A program made the position numbers and the translations under genes. The notes under the pieces are model-generated. The model saw only the letters and a program-made list of their open reading frames with translations. It was not told the origin of the DNA and made no database searches. Source: Clostridia bacterium (lineage in GTDB: Bacteria > Bacillota > Clostridia > Christensenellales > UBA3700). Taken from it: 13,253 nt of DNA. Below, piece after piece: positions 7,009 to 13,253 of the stretch. The stretch spans positions 1 through 13,253 of the forward strand of contig CAAGRV010000064.1 in NCBI GenBank assembly GCA_900772745.1, in the 5' to 3' direction. The first letter of the stretch is position 1. The number at the start of each line of letters is the position of its first letter.

Positions 7009-7866
7009 TTATTTGATGAGTGCCAAGATGAGTTCTCTCAGCACTTTGCAAGCAGTCGCAGTAGACGTGCCCGAATTGTCCAACATTGGTGCAAGCTCAT
7101 TGATATCTGCACCTACCACATTGGTCTTTGCCACTTTGGTGATAGCCTTGACCAACTCTACAAAGCTCACTCCGCCAGCCTCGGGCGTACCCGTGCCGGG
7201 GAAAATACCGCTGTCCATACAATCTAAGTCGATTGAAAAATACACTGGCGAGCCACTACGTTGGAGCTCTGCTACCACTTCGTCCAATCCCTCGAACGAG
7301 AATGGGTGTATATCGGTATGCTCTTTGGCAAATCTCCACTCTTCTCTGTCGCCACTGCGGATACAAAATTGGTGAATATGTCCGTCGCCTACCAGCTCGT
7401 GGCATCTTCTCATCACACAAGCGTGCGATAGTTTTGCTCCGAGATAGTCATCTCTAAGGTCTGCATGTGCGTCAAAGTGAATGATATGCAAATCCTTGTA
7501 TTTGTCTGCCACCGCTCTCACACTGCCAAGGGTAACTAGGTGTTCCCCACCTATGAGAAGTGGCATTTTGTCATCTTTCAAAATCTCTCTTGCTCTGTCC
7601 TCAATGTCAATGAGCGCTTGCTCGCTACTGCCAAAACATAGCTCCAAATCACCGCTGTCGAACACGCTATAATCTGTCAAATCCTTGTCTTGGTATGGGC
7701 TGTATGTTTCCAGTCCAAAGCTCTCGTGTCTTATTGCCGCCGAGCCAAATCTTGCGCCAGGGCGGAAGGAAGTCGTGCTGTCGAATGGTGCTCCGAATAG
7801 CACAATGCTCGCATCTTGATAGTCGCTGTCACAGCCGATAAATGTCTCGATATTTCTCTCTATCAT
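7009..7866 (-). CDS. speB: Agmatinase (agmatine ureohydrolase)
   Basis: It hydrolyses agmatine to putrescine and urea with a two-manganese centre. All six expected ligands of the ureohydrolase fold are visible in the 285-residue protein: His109 in GGEH, Asp132/His134/Asp136 in HFDAHAD, and Asp213/Asp215 in SIDLDCMD. GAPFDSTTSFRPGARFG (25-41) and the C-terminal NELAP are also typical. Its ATG overlaps the speE stop by four bases (ATGA), with GAGGTGGAG upstream inside speE, indicating coupled translation. Agmatine is the likely substrate because speA is in the same operon. A role on N1-aminopropylagmatine, as known in Thermus, cannot be excluded given the speE neighbour. Arginase and formimidoylglutamase are less likely from the context. 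Confidence 0.93.
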   Translation of the reverse strand: MIERNIETFIGCDSDYQDASIVLFGAPFDSTTSFRPGARFGSAAIRHESFGLETYSPYQDKDLTDYSVFDSGDLELCFGSSEQALIDIEDRAREILKDDKMPLLIGGEHLVTLGSVRAVADKYKDLHIIHFDAHADLRDDYLGAKLSHACVMRRCHELVGDGHIHQFCIRSGDREEWRFAKEHTDIHPFSFEGLDEVVAELQRSGSPVYFSIDLDCMDSGIFPGTGTPEAGGVSFVELVKAITKVAKTNVVGADINELAPMLDNSGTSTATACKVLRELILALIK

Positions 7867-8717
7867 TTCTCCACCTCTTCGAGCATTTTTTCTAGGAATG
7901 CAGGGAGATAGAACGCTCCCACGTGCAACTTAGTTGTATAATATTTTGTTTTCAGATTGAGCGCAAGCCACTTTTCGATATTGAGATCGTCGATTGGGTG
8001 GTACTTCTTGCTGGCAAAACCGAACAGCCAATATCCCGCCGCATAAGTTGGGATATGCGCTTGATATACACGGCTGATTGGGAATGTATTGACAATCTTT
8101 TTGTGGCTTCTTTGCATAGCCTCAGCGTCATGGCGATAGAATGGCGAACCTTGTTGGTTGACCATAATGCCGTCTTCTCTGAGCGCATTGTAGCAAATGC
8201 CATAGAATTCTCTTGTAAAATATCCCTCGTTTGGTCCGAATGGGTCGGTAGAATCCACTATGATAAGGTCATATTGACTCTCGCATCTGCGGATAAAACG
8301 GAGCGCATTGTCGAAGTAGATATGCACACGAGCGTCATCTAGACGGCTGGCATTCTCTGGCAAATACGTTCTGCACGCTTCGAGCACTTTTGGGTCCATC
8401 TCTACAAGGTCTATGCGCTTGATTTGGTCATATCTTGCGAGCTCATGCACTACACCGCCGTCGCCCGCGCCAATCACGAGCACGTCTTGGATATTTGGGT
8501 GCACTGCCATTGGCACGTGGGTAACCATTTCGTCGTAAATGAACTCATCTCGCTCTGTAAGTTGGACGTTGCCGTCAAGGACGAGCACTCTGCCGAACTC
8601 AGGAGTGTCGAAAATATCAATTTGTTGGTAGTCGCTCTTGTGTGAATACAAGTGGCGATTTACTCTAATACTATGTTTTACGTCAGGGGCGTGAAATTCA
8701 CTAAACCAAAATTCCAT
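7863..8717 (-). CDS. speE: Spermidine synthase (polyamine aminopropyltransferase)
   Basis: It transfers an aminopropyl group from decarboxylated AdoMet to putrescine, giving spermidine and methylthioadenosine. The 284 residues fit the family length. Visible motifs are LVLDGNVQLTERDEFIYDEM (45-64), the nucleotide-binding loop GAGDGG (83-88), EMD (106-108), the catalytic region DSTDPFGP (155-162) and IPTYAAGYW (222-230). The usual Asp-Asp-Gly that contacts the adenine appears here as Asp-Asn-Ala (about 136-138), a small departure that may tune the donor site. The ATG has TAGGAGGA 5 bases upstream, overlapping the speA stop nine bases away. No speD lies in the window, so the aminopropyl donor must come from elsewhere in the genome. 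Confidence 0.93.
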   Translation of the reverse strand: MEFWFSEFHAPDVKHSIRVNRHLYSHKSDYQQIDIFDTPEFGRVLVLDGNVQLTERDEFIYDEMVTHVPMAVHPNIQDVLVIGAGDGGVVHELARYDQIKRIDLVEMDPKVLEACRTYLPENASRLDDARVHIYFDNALRFIRRCESQYDLIIVDSTDPFGPNEGYFTREFYGICYNALREDGIMVNQQGSPFYRHDAEAMQRSHKKIVNTFPISRVYQAHIPTYAAGYWLFGFASKKYHPIDDLNIEKWLALNLKTKYYTTKLHVGAFYLPAFLEKMLEEVEK

Positions 8718-8726
8718 ATTTTCCTC

Positions 8727-10187
8727 CTATGCCAAAATGTTGAGATAATTGATCTCAGGGTCCTCAGGACCAGTCATCGAACAACCTTTTTCCTTAGCGT
8801 ATTCGATATAGTCTAGTATCTCTTTGGTAATCATCTCGCCAGGAGCAAGTATTGGTATTCCTGGTGGATAACACATTACGAATTCGCAACATACTTTGCC
8901 TTCGCTCTCTCTGAGTGGCAAAGATTTTTTCTCGGAATAGAACGCCTCTTGTGGGCTCTTGACAACCTTTGGCGAAATGTATTCTTGATTGAGAAGTCCC
9001 GTGCTGTCTGAGTGGTATCTTCTTCTTATCTCTGCCAAAGCGCTCACCAATCTCTCCAACTCTTGTGGGCGGTCGCCCATAGAAAGATAAGCAAGGATAT
9101 TACCAATGTCACCGAACTCGATTTGGATATCGTATTCATCTCTTAGCAAGTCGTAAACTTCGATGCCTGCAAGACCAATATCACGAGTATGCACACTCAG
9201 TTTGGTTGGGTCAAAGTCGAATACCGAATTGCCGTTGATAATCTCTTTGCCGAAAGCATAATATCCGCCAATGTCGTTGATTTCTTCTCTTGCATAGTCC
9301 GCCATAGCCACAACCTTGGAGAAAACTTCCTTTCCACGGAGTGCAAGGTTACGGCGAGATATATCGAGGCTGGACATAAGCAAATAACTGCCCGAAGTTG
9401 TTTGGGTCAAGTTGATAATCTGTCTTACATAGCCTTGATTTACGTTAGGTCCGATGAGGAGCAAGCTAGATTGGGTAAGACTGCCACCGCTTTTGTGCAT
9501 AGACACTGCCGCCATATCTGCGCCCGCCTCCATAGCAGTGATTGGCATATTAGCACCAAAATAGAAGTGAGTGCCGTGTGCCTCATCTGCAAGACAATAC
9601 ATACCCGCCTCATGCGCCATCTTGACGATAGCTTTTAGGTCAGAGCATACGCCATAATATGTAGGGTTGTTGACAAGCACTGCCACCGCATCAGGATTTT
9701 CGGCAATAGCTTGCGCAACTTGTTCTCTTTGCATACCGAGAGAAATACCAAGGCGAGCGTCCACGTCAGGGTTGACGTAAACAGGTATTGCACCGCACAC
9801 AACCAGCGCGTTGATGACGCTTCTGTGCACGTTACGAGGCAAAATAATCTTGTCACCACGCTTGCACACAGACAAAACCATACTTTGTACCGAGCTGGTC
9901 GTACCGCCCACCATCAAAAATGCGTGAGCCGCACCAAAAGCGTCAGCCGCCAAACACTCTGCCTCGTGTATGACAGATATTGGGTGACAAAGATTGTCGA
10001 GCGGTTTCATACTGTTGACGTCGATACCAACGCATTGTTCACCCAAAAATTCGGTAAGTTCGGGGTTGCCTCTACCGTGTTTGTGTCCCGGCACGTCGAA
10101 TGGGACTACTCTCATTTGGCGGAATCTTTGCAATGCCTCATAGATAGGGGCACGATTTTGATCCAGTTCTCTTTGGTTGTCTTTCAT
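8727..10187 (-). CDS. speA: Arginine decarboxylase, fold I Orn/Lys/Arg decarboxylase family
   Basis: This PLP-dependent enzyme most likely converts arginine to agmatine, the first step of the operon's pathway. The 486 residues match the short B. subtilis-type SpeA (about 490) and not the long fold III enzyme of E. coli. Marks in order are PGHKHGRG (33-40), GGTTSS (94-99) binding the PLP phosphate, RNVHRS (118-123), LADEAHGTH (199-207) with the PLP-nitrogen Asp201, and the Schiff-base lysine in SMHKSGGSLTQ (Lys232). The C-terminal domain holds CYPPGIPILAPGE. The ATG at 10187 is preceded by GAGGT; an earlier in-frame ATG at 10211 would lie inside the terminator hairpin and has no ribosome binding site. 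Lysine or ornithine specificity cannot be excluded from sequence, but agmatinase two genes downstream favours arginine. Expression is probably controlled by the leader at 10206-10489. Confidence 0.92.
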   Translation of the reverse strand: MKDNQRELDQNRAPIYEALQRFRQMRVVPFDVPGHKHGRGNPELTEFLGEQCVGIDVNSMKPLDNLCHPISVIHEAECLAADAFGAAHAFLMVGGTTSSVQSMVLSVCKRGDKIILPRNVHRSVINALVVCGAIPVYVNPDVDARLGISLGMQREQVAQAIAENPDAVAVLVNNPTYYGVCSDLKAIVKMAHEAGMYCLADEAHGTHFYFGANMPITAMEAGADMAAVSMHKSGGSLTQSSLLLIGPNVNQGYVRQIINLTQTTSGSYLLMSSLDISRRNLALRGKEVFSKVVAMADYAREEINDIGGYYAFGKEIINGNSVFDFDPTKLSVHTRDIGLAGIEVYDLLRDEYDIQIEFGDIGNILAYLSMGDRPQELERLVSALAEIRRRYHSDSTGLLNQEYISPKVVKSPQEAFYSEKKSLPLRESEGKVCCEFVMCYPPGIPILAPGEMITKEILDYIEYAKEKGCSMTGPEDPEINYLNILA

Positions 10188-10198
10188 TTCTACCTCAT

Positions 10199-10229
10199 AA
10201 AAAAAGCACAAGTCGATAACAACTTGTGC
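10199..10229 (-). terminator. Intrinsic terminator placed directly before the speA ribosome binding site
   Basis: On the minus strand, GCACAAGT (10229-10222) and ACTTGTGC (10213-10206) form a perfect 8-pair stem with an 8-base loop, followed by seven T (10205-10199). The speA ribosome binding site begins within a few bases. No gene ends here: the preceding one stops about 500 bases away and has its own terminator. It is therefore best read as a conditional attenuator for the polyamine operon. Confidence 0.8.
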
Positions 10230-10489
10230 AAAATATCCATACTGGGATATGTGGTGGGCATAGAGTCTATAAGCAACAATACTTTTTACTACTCTTTATT
10301 GACCTTTCACAAGTTTGCTTTCGCAATTCGGTTGTTCAACCACTTATAAAATTCGAGTTTTACTCAATCAACAAATGGTGGCTTTGCCACCCAATCGGCA
10401 GTGGACCCGCTGTCCGTATGGCTAACTTCATAAGAAGTGGTCCGTAATAATCGCTTGGAATAACTCTATGTTAGACATATCTTAATTCC
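10206..10489 (-). promoter_or_regulatory. Structured speA leader: candidate riboswitch/attenuator of unrecognised class
   Basis: The RNA from about 10489 to the terminator can form many short perfect hairpins: GGAAT/ATTCC (10489-10457) enclosing TATGT/ACATA; ACTTC/GAAGT with loop TTAT (10438-10425); GGTGGC/GCCACC with loop AAA (10391-10377); GGTTG/CAACC (10341-10330); TTGC/GCAA with a GAAA loop (10326-10315); and ATATCC/GGATAT (10250-10233). GGACC near 10443-10439 can also close over GGGTCC. AACTTGTG at 10315-10308 is complementary over 8 bases to CACAAGTT (10228-10221), the terminator's 5' arm, and so can act as an antiterminator. I see no T-box sequence, SAM, glycine, lysine, guanidine or cyclic-di-GMP riboswitch core. 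A 16-codon reading frame (from 10475) lacks a clear ribosome binding site and Arg codons. A polyamine or arginine-related ligand is inferred from the operon only. Confidence 0.6.
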
Positions 10490-10495
10490 GTAATT

Positions 10496-10524
10496 ATTTT
10501 ATTATATAAAGCCGTCCTTGTCAA
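10496..10524 (-). promoter_or_regulatory. Promoter of the polyamine operon
   Basis: A perfect TTGACA (10524-10519) and TAAAAT (10501-10496) are 17 bases apart. AT-rich DNA upstream, with an inverted TGCAA/TTGCA at 10537-10548, could act as an UP element or a regulator site. Transcription would start near 10489, about 300 bases before speA. A TATAAT at 10506-10501 is also present but is only 12 bases from the -35. The rest of the gene-free stretch (10525-10632) is AT-rich without a recognisable feature. Confidence 0.75.
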
Positions 10525-10632
10525 GTGTTATCAAAATGCAATTTTGCAATATGCAAGTTTTTGCCATATTTTTTTACTGTTTTTTGCGTATTTTGGATTT
10601 TTTTGTCATTTGGCGAGGATTTTCTCTGTGAC

Positions 10633-10668
10633 AAAAAAGTCGTGGCATAGCGGTTGTCGCTGTGCCAC
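10633..10668 (-). terminator. Terminator of the GH2-symporter operon
   Basis: On the minus strand GTGGCA (10668-10663) and TGCCAC (10647-10642) form the outer stem, and AGCG (10661-10658) with CGCT (10552-level inner arm at 10652-10649) forms the inner stem. One mismatch separates them and the loop has five bases. GAC and six T follow (10638-10633). It lies about 70 bases after the symporter stop codon and insulates the speA promoter from upstream transcription. Confidence 0.85.
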
Positions 10669-10736
10669 TTTGGTTTTATTTTGAGTACGATATATATCAA
10701 AAAGTCGATACATATCACGATTTTTTCATTTTTTGT

Positions 10737-12284
10737 CTAGTCTTGTTTGTCTTTGTTTTTAGCTCTGCTGTCCACGATTATGCTGTCACGACTGCTTTCG
10801 TTGCACAGTGCACTTTCAAAAGACTCATTGATTTGGATTTGGTCGTCTTCGTTGTAGAAAATCTCGCTCACCACCAAAGCAGGAGCTGTTTGTTGGTGTT
10901 TTTCTCTAAGAATTTTGGTATTTTCTTCCACCTTGGATTTGTTGAGATTGTACAACAGCCCAAGGGCAACAAAGATAATGCAAAATCCCACGAGTGGGAA
11001 GATGATAGACAACCTAAAAATGCCTCCCGCAATCTCTGGACGAGTGTTGGCGGCGACGTTGTCCACGTCATACCCTACCATACCAAGGAAGAGTGCAATC
11101 ACGCTTGCGCCCACGCCTTGCGCCACCTTTCTTGCCAAAGAATAGGTTGCATACACACTCGCCTCTTCTCGCTTGCCCGTGATGATTTCTTGTTGGTCAA
11201 CACAATCCGCCACCATAGACCAAGTTGCCAGCGAAAAAGTACTTCCCGCAAACATTACCACCGCAAGCAATCCCACATACAGCCAAGCACCGTTTTGGTT
11301 GCGTTGGAAGTTGATAAATAGCATACCTGTCAGCACGGCGATTGCAAGCAAGTTGGGGATTGTGGCTATCTCTTTTTTACCAAACTTGACGGACAACTTC
11401 GCCATGAACGGAATGAGTATCATCATCGGAATCATTGTCATAAGGCTTGCCGCGCTGATAATTTCCGTGCTCTTGAAGTAGAATTGGAAGACGAGTGGCA
11501 AGGTGGTCGCATAGGACATAACGAACACAAGTTGGGCAAACGATGCCAAGCATATTGACAACACGGCTCTATTTTTGATAAAGCCTGCAAGCGTCTTAAA
11601 ATAGTTGAATTTCTCTTGATTTTTGGTATATTCCGTCCTTTCTTGGGTGCAAAAAAACGTTACCAAAAAGCCTACAATTCCCACAATTCCGCATATCATA
11701 GCTATCCAAAAGAATGCCTCAGGTCTGATTGGCGCATAGCCGTTTTCGTCCTTTTCTCCAAAGACGATGAGTGGCAACACAATCATAATTGGCACGGTTG
11801 CCAGTCCCGCTCCAATACTTCTGAGTGATGACAGACTTGCTCTTTGTCCGCTGTCATCGGTGAGCACGGCGTTGAGCGAGCCATAAGGCACGTTGGCTGT
11901 CGTGTAAGCAATCGACCACACCATATACATAACCAGCGCATAGCTAAATCTTGCCCAATAGCTAAACTTCCTAATGTCAAGGAAAAGCAAAGTTGTCGTG
12001 ATTGCAATGCCCACCGCTCCCCACAAAATCCACGGGCGGAACTTGCCGAGCTTAGTTGGCGGACGAGCGTCCACCATTGCTCCAATTATCGGGTCGTTGA
12101 TTGCATCGAAAATCTTTGTTACGATGACAATAATCGCCCAATGCGTCATTTTTAATCCCATACCTTGGGTCATAAACAGCATAAGATAGCTAGATATAAG
12201 TTGAAAACTCATGTTGCAACCAAAGTCGCCCATCATATATCCGAACTTATCTCGTGCGCCAAACGGTCTTACCACTTTCGTCAT
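10737..12284 (-). CDS. GPH-family (MelB-like) cation:sugar symporter
   Basis: This 12-helix major-facilitator protein of the glycoside-pentoside-hexuronide:cation group probably imports a galactoside or other glycoside with Na+ or H+. The N-terminal PFGARDKFGYMMGD (7-20), the conserved FDAINDPIIGAMVD (59-72) with the cation-site Asp residues 60 and 64, and the loop GKFRPW (80-85) are diagnostic; ATWSMVADCVDQQE marks the second half. The ATG at 12284 has AGGAGG 6 bases upstream, overlapping the stop of the GH2 gene 8 bases away, so the two are co-transcribed and probably coupled. At 515 residues it is longer than usual: after the last helix a hydrophilic, acidic tail of about 65 residues follows, with EIFYNEDDQIQ and a Ser/Asp-rich end. 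This is not the IIA-like domain of LacS, which is far larger. The substrate is inferred from the GH2 neighbour. Confidence 0.88.
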   Translation of the reverse strand: MTKVVRPFGARDKFGYMMGDFGCNMSFQLISSYLMLFMTQGMGLKMTHWAIIVIVTKIFDAINDPIIGAMVDARPPTKLGKFRPWILWGAVGIAITTTLLFLDIRKFSYWARFSYALVMYMVWSIAYTTANVPYGSLNAVLTDDSGQRASLSSLRSIGAGLATVPIMIVLPLIVFGEKDENGYAPIRPEAFFWIAMICGIVGIVGFLVTFFCTQERTEYTKNQEKFNYFKTLAGFIKNRAVLSICLASFAQLVFVMSYATTLPLVFQFYFKSTEIISAASLMTMIPMMILIPFMAKLSVKFGKKEIATIPNLLAIAVLTGMLFINFQRNQNGAWLYVGLLAVVMFAGSTFSLATWSMVADCVDQQEIITGKREEASVYATYSLARKVAQGVGASVIALFLGMVGYDVDNVAANTRPEIAGGIFRLSIIFPLVGFCIIFVALGLLYNLNKSKVEENTKILREKHQQTAPALVVSEIFYNEDDQIQINESFESALCNESSRDSIIVDSRAKNKDKQD

Positions 12285-12292
12285 ATATCCTC

Positions 12293-13156
12293 CTACTTTT
12301 TGATATTTTGCAAAGCCTTGTTGAGCTCATACAGCTCTTGCATATCCAGCTTATCGCCCATCATACCTGCGATTCGCTCCATTGTCATACCGCCAATCAT
12401 TTTGAGCATACCGCCCCCAATTTTCATACCTGTTTTTTGGCTTGCTCTGTCCATCATAATGCGAATGAGCTTGTCGCCTTCTTCGGTTTGCATAATGTCG
12501 CCAAGCTTGTCTTTGATAGAAAAATAGCCGTCTTTGTACTCGAACTCGACTTTTTTGCCATCGACTTCGAACCAATTTATAACTTCCGCTCCTTTGCTTT
12601 GGAGAGTGTATTTAGTTGGCTCTTTGGCTACTCGGCGCAACATAAAGCTGTCTTCGCAACCCTTGCCCACAGCTCTTATGCGGGTTGGAAAAATCGGCAT
12701 TGGTATGCAAAAATCGAATACGTATCGCCCTTTTTTGATTTCTACCAAAGTTTTGCCCACGTACAATCCCACTTCGTCGCAGTTGGAATAAACTTTGATT
12801 TTTGTTTCTTTGCCTTGACGTTTGTTGTAGCCTTTGGACGTTATATACACGAACGGCTCTTTGCTCCAATGCGCTTTGTATATAAAAAAGCTATCCTTTT
12901 TGGTCTGTCTGTCATAGGTCACCAACCCTTTGTTGTTGCGTCCTTTGACTCCGCCTTCGTTGCGACTGTCCACTCCAAAGTCGAACATATTCCACACATA
13001 CGTGCACCACAGATATGGACGCTTATCGAAAATGTCCAACATATTTTCGTGATAATAGGCTTGATATTCTTGGGTATAATCGCCCTGTCTTGGGCTGTTG
13101 GTGTGATAATCCATAACCGCCTCACAGCCATATTCGGATAGTCCTATCGGCTTTTT
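12293..13156 (-). pseudogene. C-terminal part of a GH2 beta-galactosidase-like glycosidase, 5' part missing or inverted
   Basis: The open frame runs from the stop at 13159-13157 to the TAG at 12295-12293. It begins with KKPIGLSEYG, the GH2 nucleophile motif (Glu codon 13135-13133), then QGDYTQEYQAYYHE, WCTYVWNMFDFGVD, RNEGG and GRNNKGLVTYDR, which form the end of the GH2 TIM barrel. These are followed by a beta-rich domain (KIKVYSNCDEVGLYVG) and a tail ending in a Met/Gly-rich helix (MGGMTMERIAGMMG-like) typical of Bacillota enzymes. The first internal ATG (13114) lies downstream of the nucleophile motif, so a protein started there would lack the active site. A TAG stands exactly where homology should continue, and the opposite strand takes over the same family from 13155. 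The intact gene would be the first gene of the operon with the symporter. It may be an inverted allele or an assembly artefact, not necessarily a dead gene. Confidence 0.75.
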
Positions 13157-13253
13157 CTATGATCTGTGCGACAAAAACGGTATGGTGGTGTGGGCGGAAA
13201 TCCCTTATATATCCGTGCATTTGGACAAGGCAGACGACAACGCAATCAGTCAA
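13155..13253 (+). pseudogene. Internal GH2 TIM-barrel segment on the opposite strand, cut by the window edge
   Basis: From 13155 the plus strand reads FYDLCDKNGMVVWAEIPYIS, then VHLDKADDNAISQ, in frame to the last base. This is the GH2 barrel segment (Asp-x-Cys-Asp, Gly-hydrophobic-Val-Trp-Ala-Glu-Ile-Pro) that in family members precedes the NHPS...NE acid/base region and lies upstream of the SEYG nucleophile motif. No GH2 homology or start codon with a ribosome binding site is visible to its left in this frame. Its orientation is opposite to the GH2 C-terminal half next door, so it fits the missing middle of that gene turned around, or a second gene fragment. Confidence 0.75.

Noticed and set aside
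10187..10211. Earlier speA start at 10211
   Set aside because: It lies within the terminator hairpin, has no ribosome binding site, and adds a Phe-rich peptide not typical of SpeA; the ATG at 10187 follows GAGGT.
10432..10475. Leader peptide in front of speA (16 codons from 10475)
   Set aside because: No good ribosome binding site and no run of Arg or other regulatory codons; the same bases form hairpins that explain the region better.
10188..10500. T-box leader
   Set aside because: No T-box sequence of the UGGNACCGCG type before the terminator, and the downstream genes are not aminoacylation or amino-acid synthesis genes.
10662..11321. Plus-strand open frame of 219 codons
   Set aside because: It covers the symporter terminator and the symporter's C-terminal coding sequence on the other strand; no start signal or recognisable protein features.
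12254..13141. Long plus-strand open frame of 295 codons
   Set aside because: It lies antisense to clear GH2 coding sequence, has a Phe/His-rich non-family translation and no ribosome binding site.

Overview
The window looks like a chromosomal piece of a low-to-mid GC Bacillota bacterium, probably a gut-type Clostridia lineage. The reasons are strong AGGAGG-type ribosome binding sites, consensus sigma-A style promoters, many hairpin-plus-T-run terminators, a PepV-type dipeptidase, a CmpB-like membrane protein, a B. subtilis-type (fold I) SpeA, and a GH2 enzyme beside a GPH sugar symporter. No phage, IS or CRISPR element is visible. The lineage assignment is inference.

Layout, left to right. 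Bases 1-328 are non-coding apart from a tRNA-like fold at the edge and an inverted repeat plus promoter. A plus-strand gene for a five-helix membrane protein (329-1003) follows and ends in a strong terminator. A short intergenic stretch (1105-1253) may be a worn dispersed repeat. Then gltX (minus) and a PepV-like M20 dipeptidase (plus) diverge from a shared AT-rich promoter region. A tRNA-Ser(GGA) with its own promoter and terminator sits at 4314-4403. A bidirectional terminator at 4464-4496 separates it from the end of the polyamine operon.

The centre (10187 down to 4516, minus strand) is a compact five-gene polyamine operon: speA (arginine decarboxylase) - speE (spermidine synthase) - speB (agmatinase) - carboxynorspermidine/carboxyspermidine synthase - nspC (its decarboxylase). 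Gaps are 9 bp, a 4 bp overlap, 14 bp and 1 bp. Together these can turn arginine into agmatine and putrescine. Spermidine could then be made by two chemically different routes: SpeE with decarboxylated AdoMet, or aspartate semialdehyde condensation followed by decarboxylation. No AdoMet decarboxylase (speD) is present in the window. In front of speA lies a leader of about 300 nt with many perfect hairpins, ending in an intrinsic terminator directly before the speA ribosome binding site. An upstream 8-nt sequence can pair with the terminator's 5' arm. This is the anatomy of a riboswitch or attenuator, and I do not recognise it as a known class.

The right end (minus strand) is a sugar-use operon: a GH2 beta-galactosidase-like gene followed 8 bp later by a GPH-family cation:sugar symporter. 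The GH2 gene is broken at about 13151-13157. Its C-terminal half reads on the minus strand up to the nucleophile motif, then hits a stop. Immediately beyond, the plus strand encodes an earlier segment of the same enzyme family. That is the pattern expected from an inversion inside the gene or from a chimeric assembly/amplification junction.
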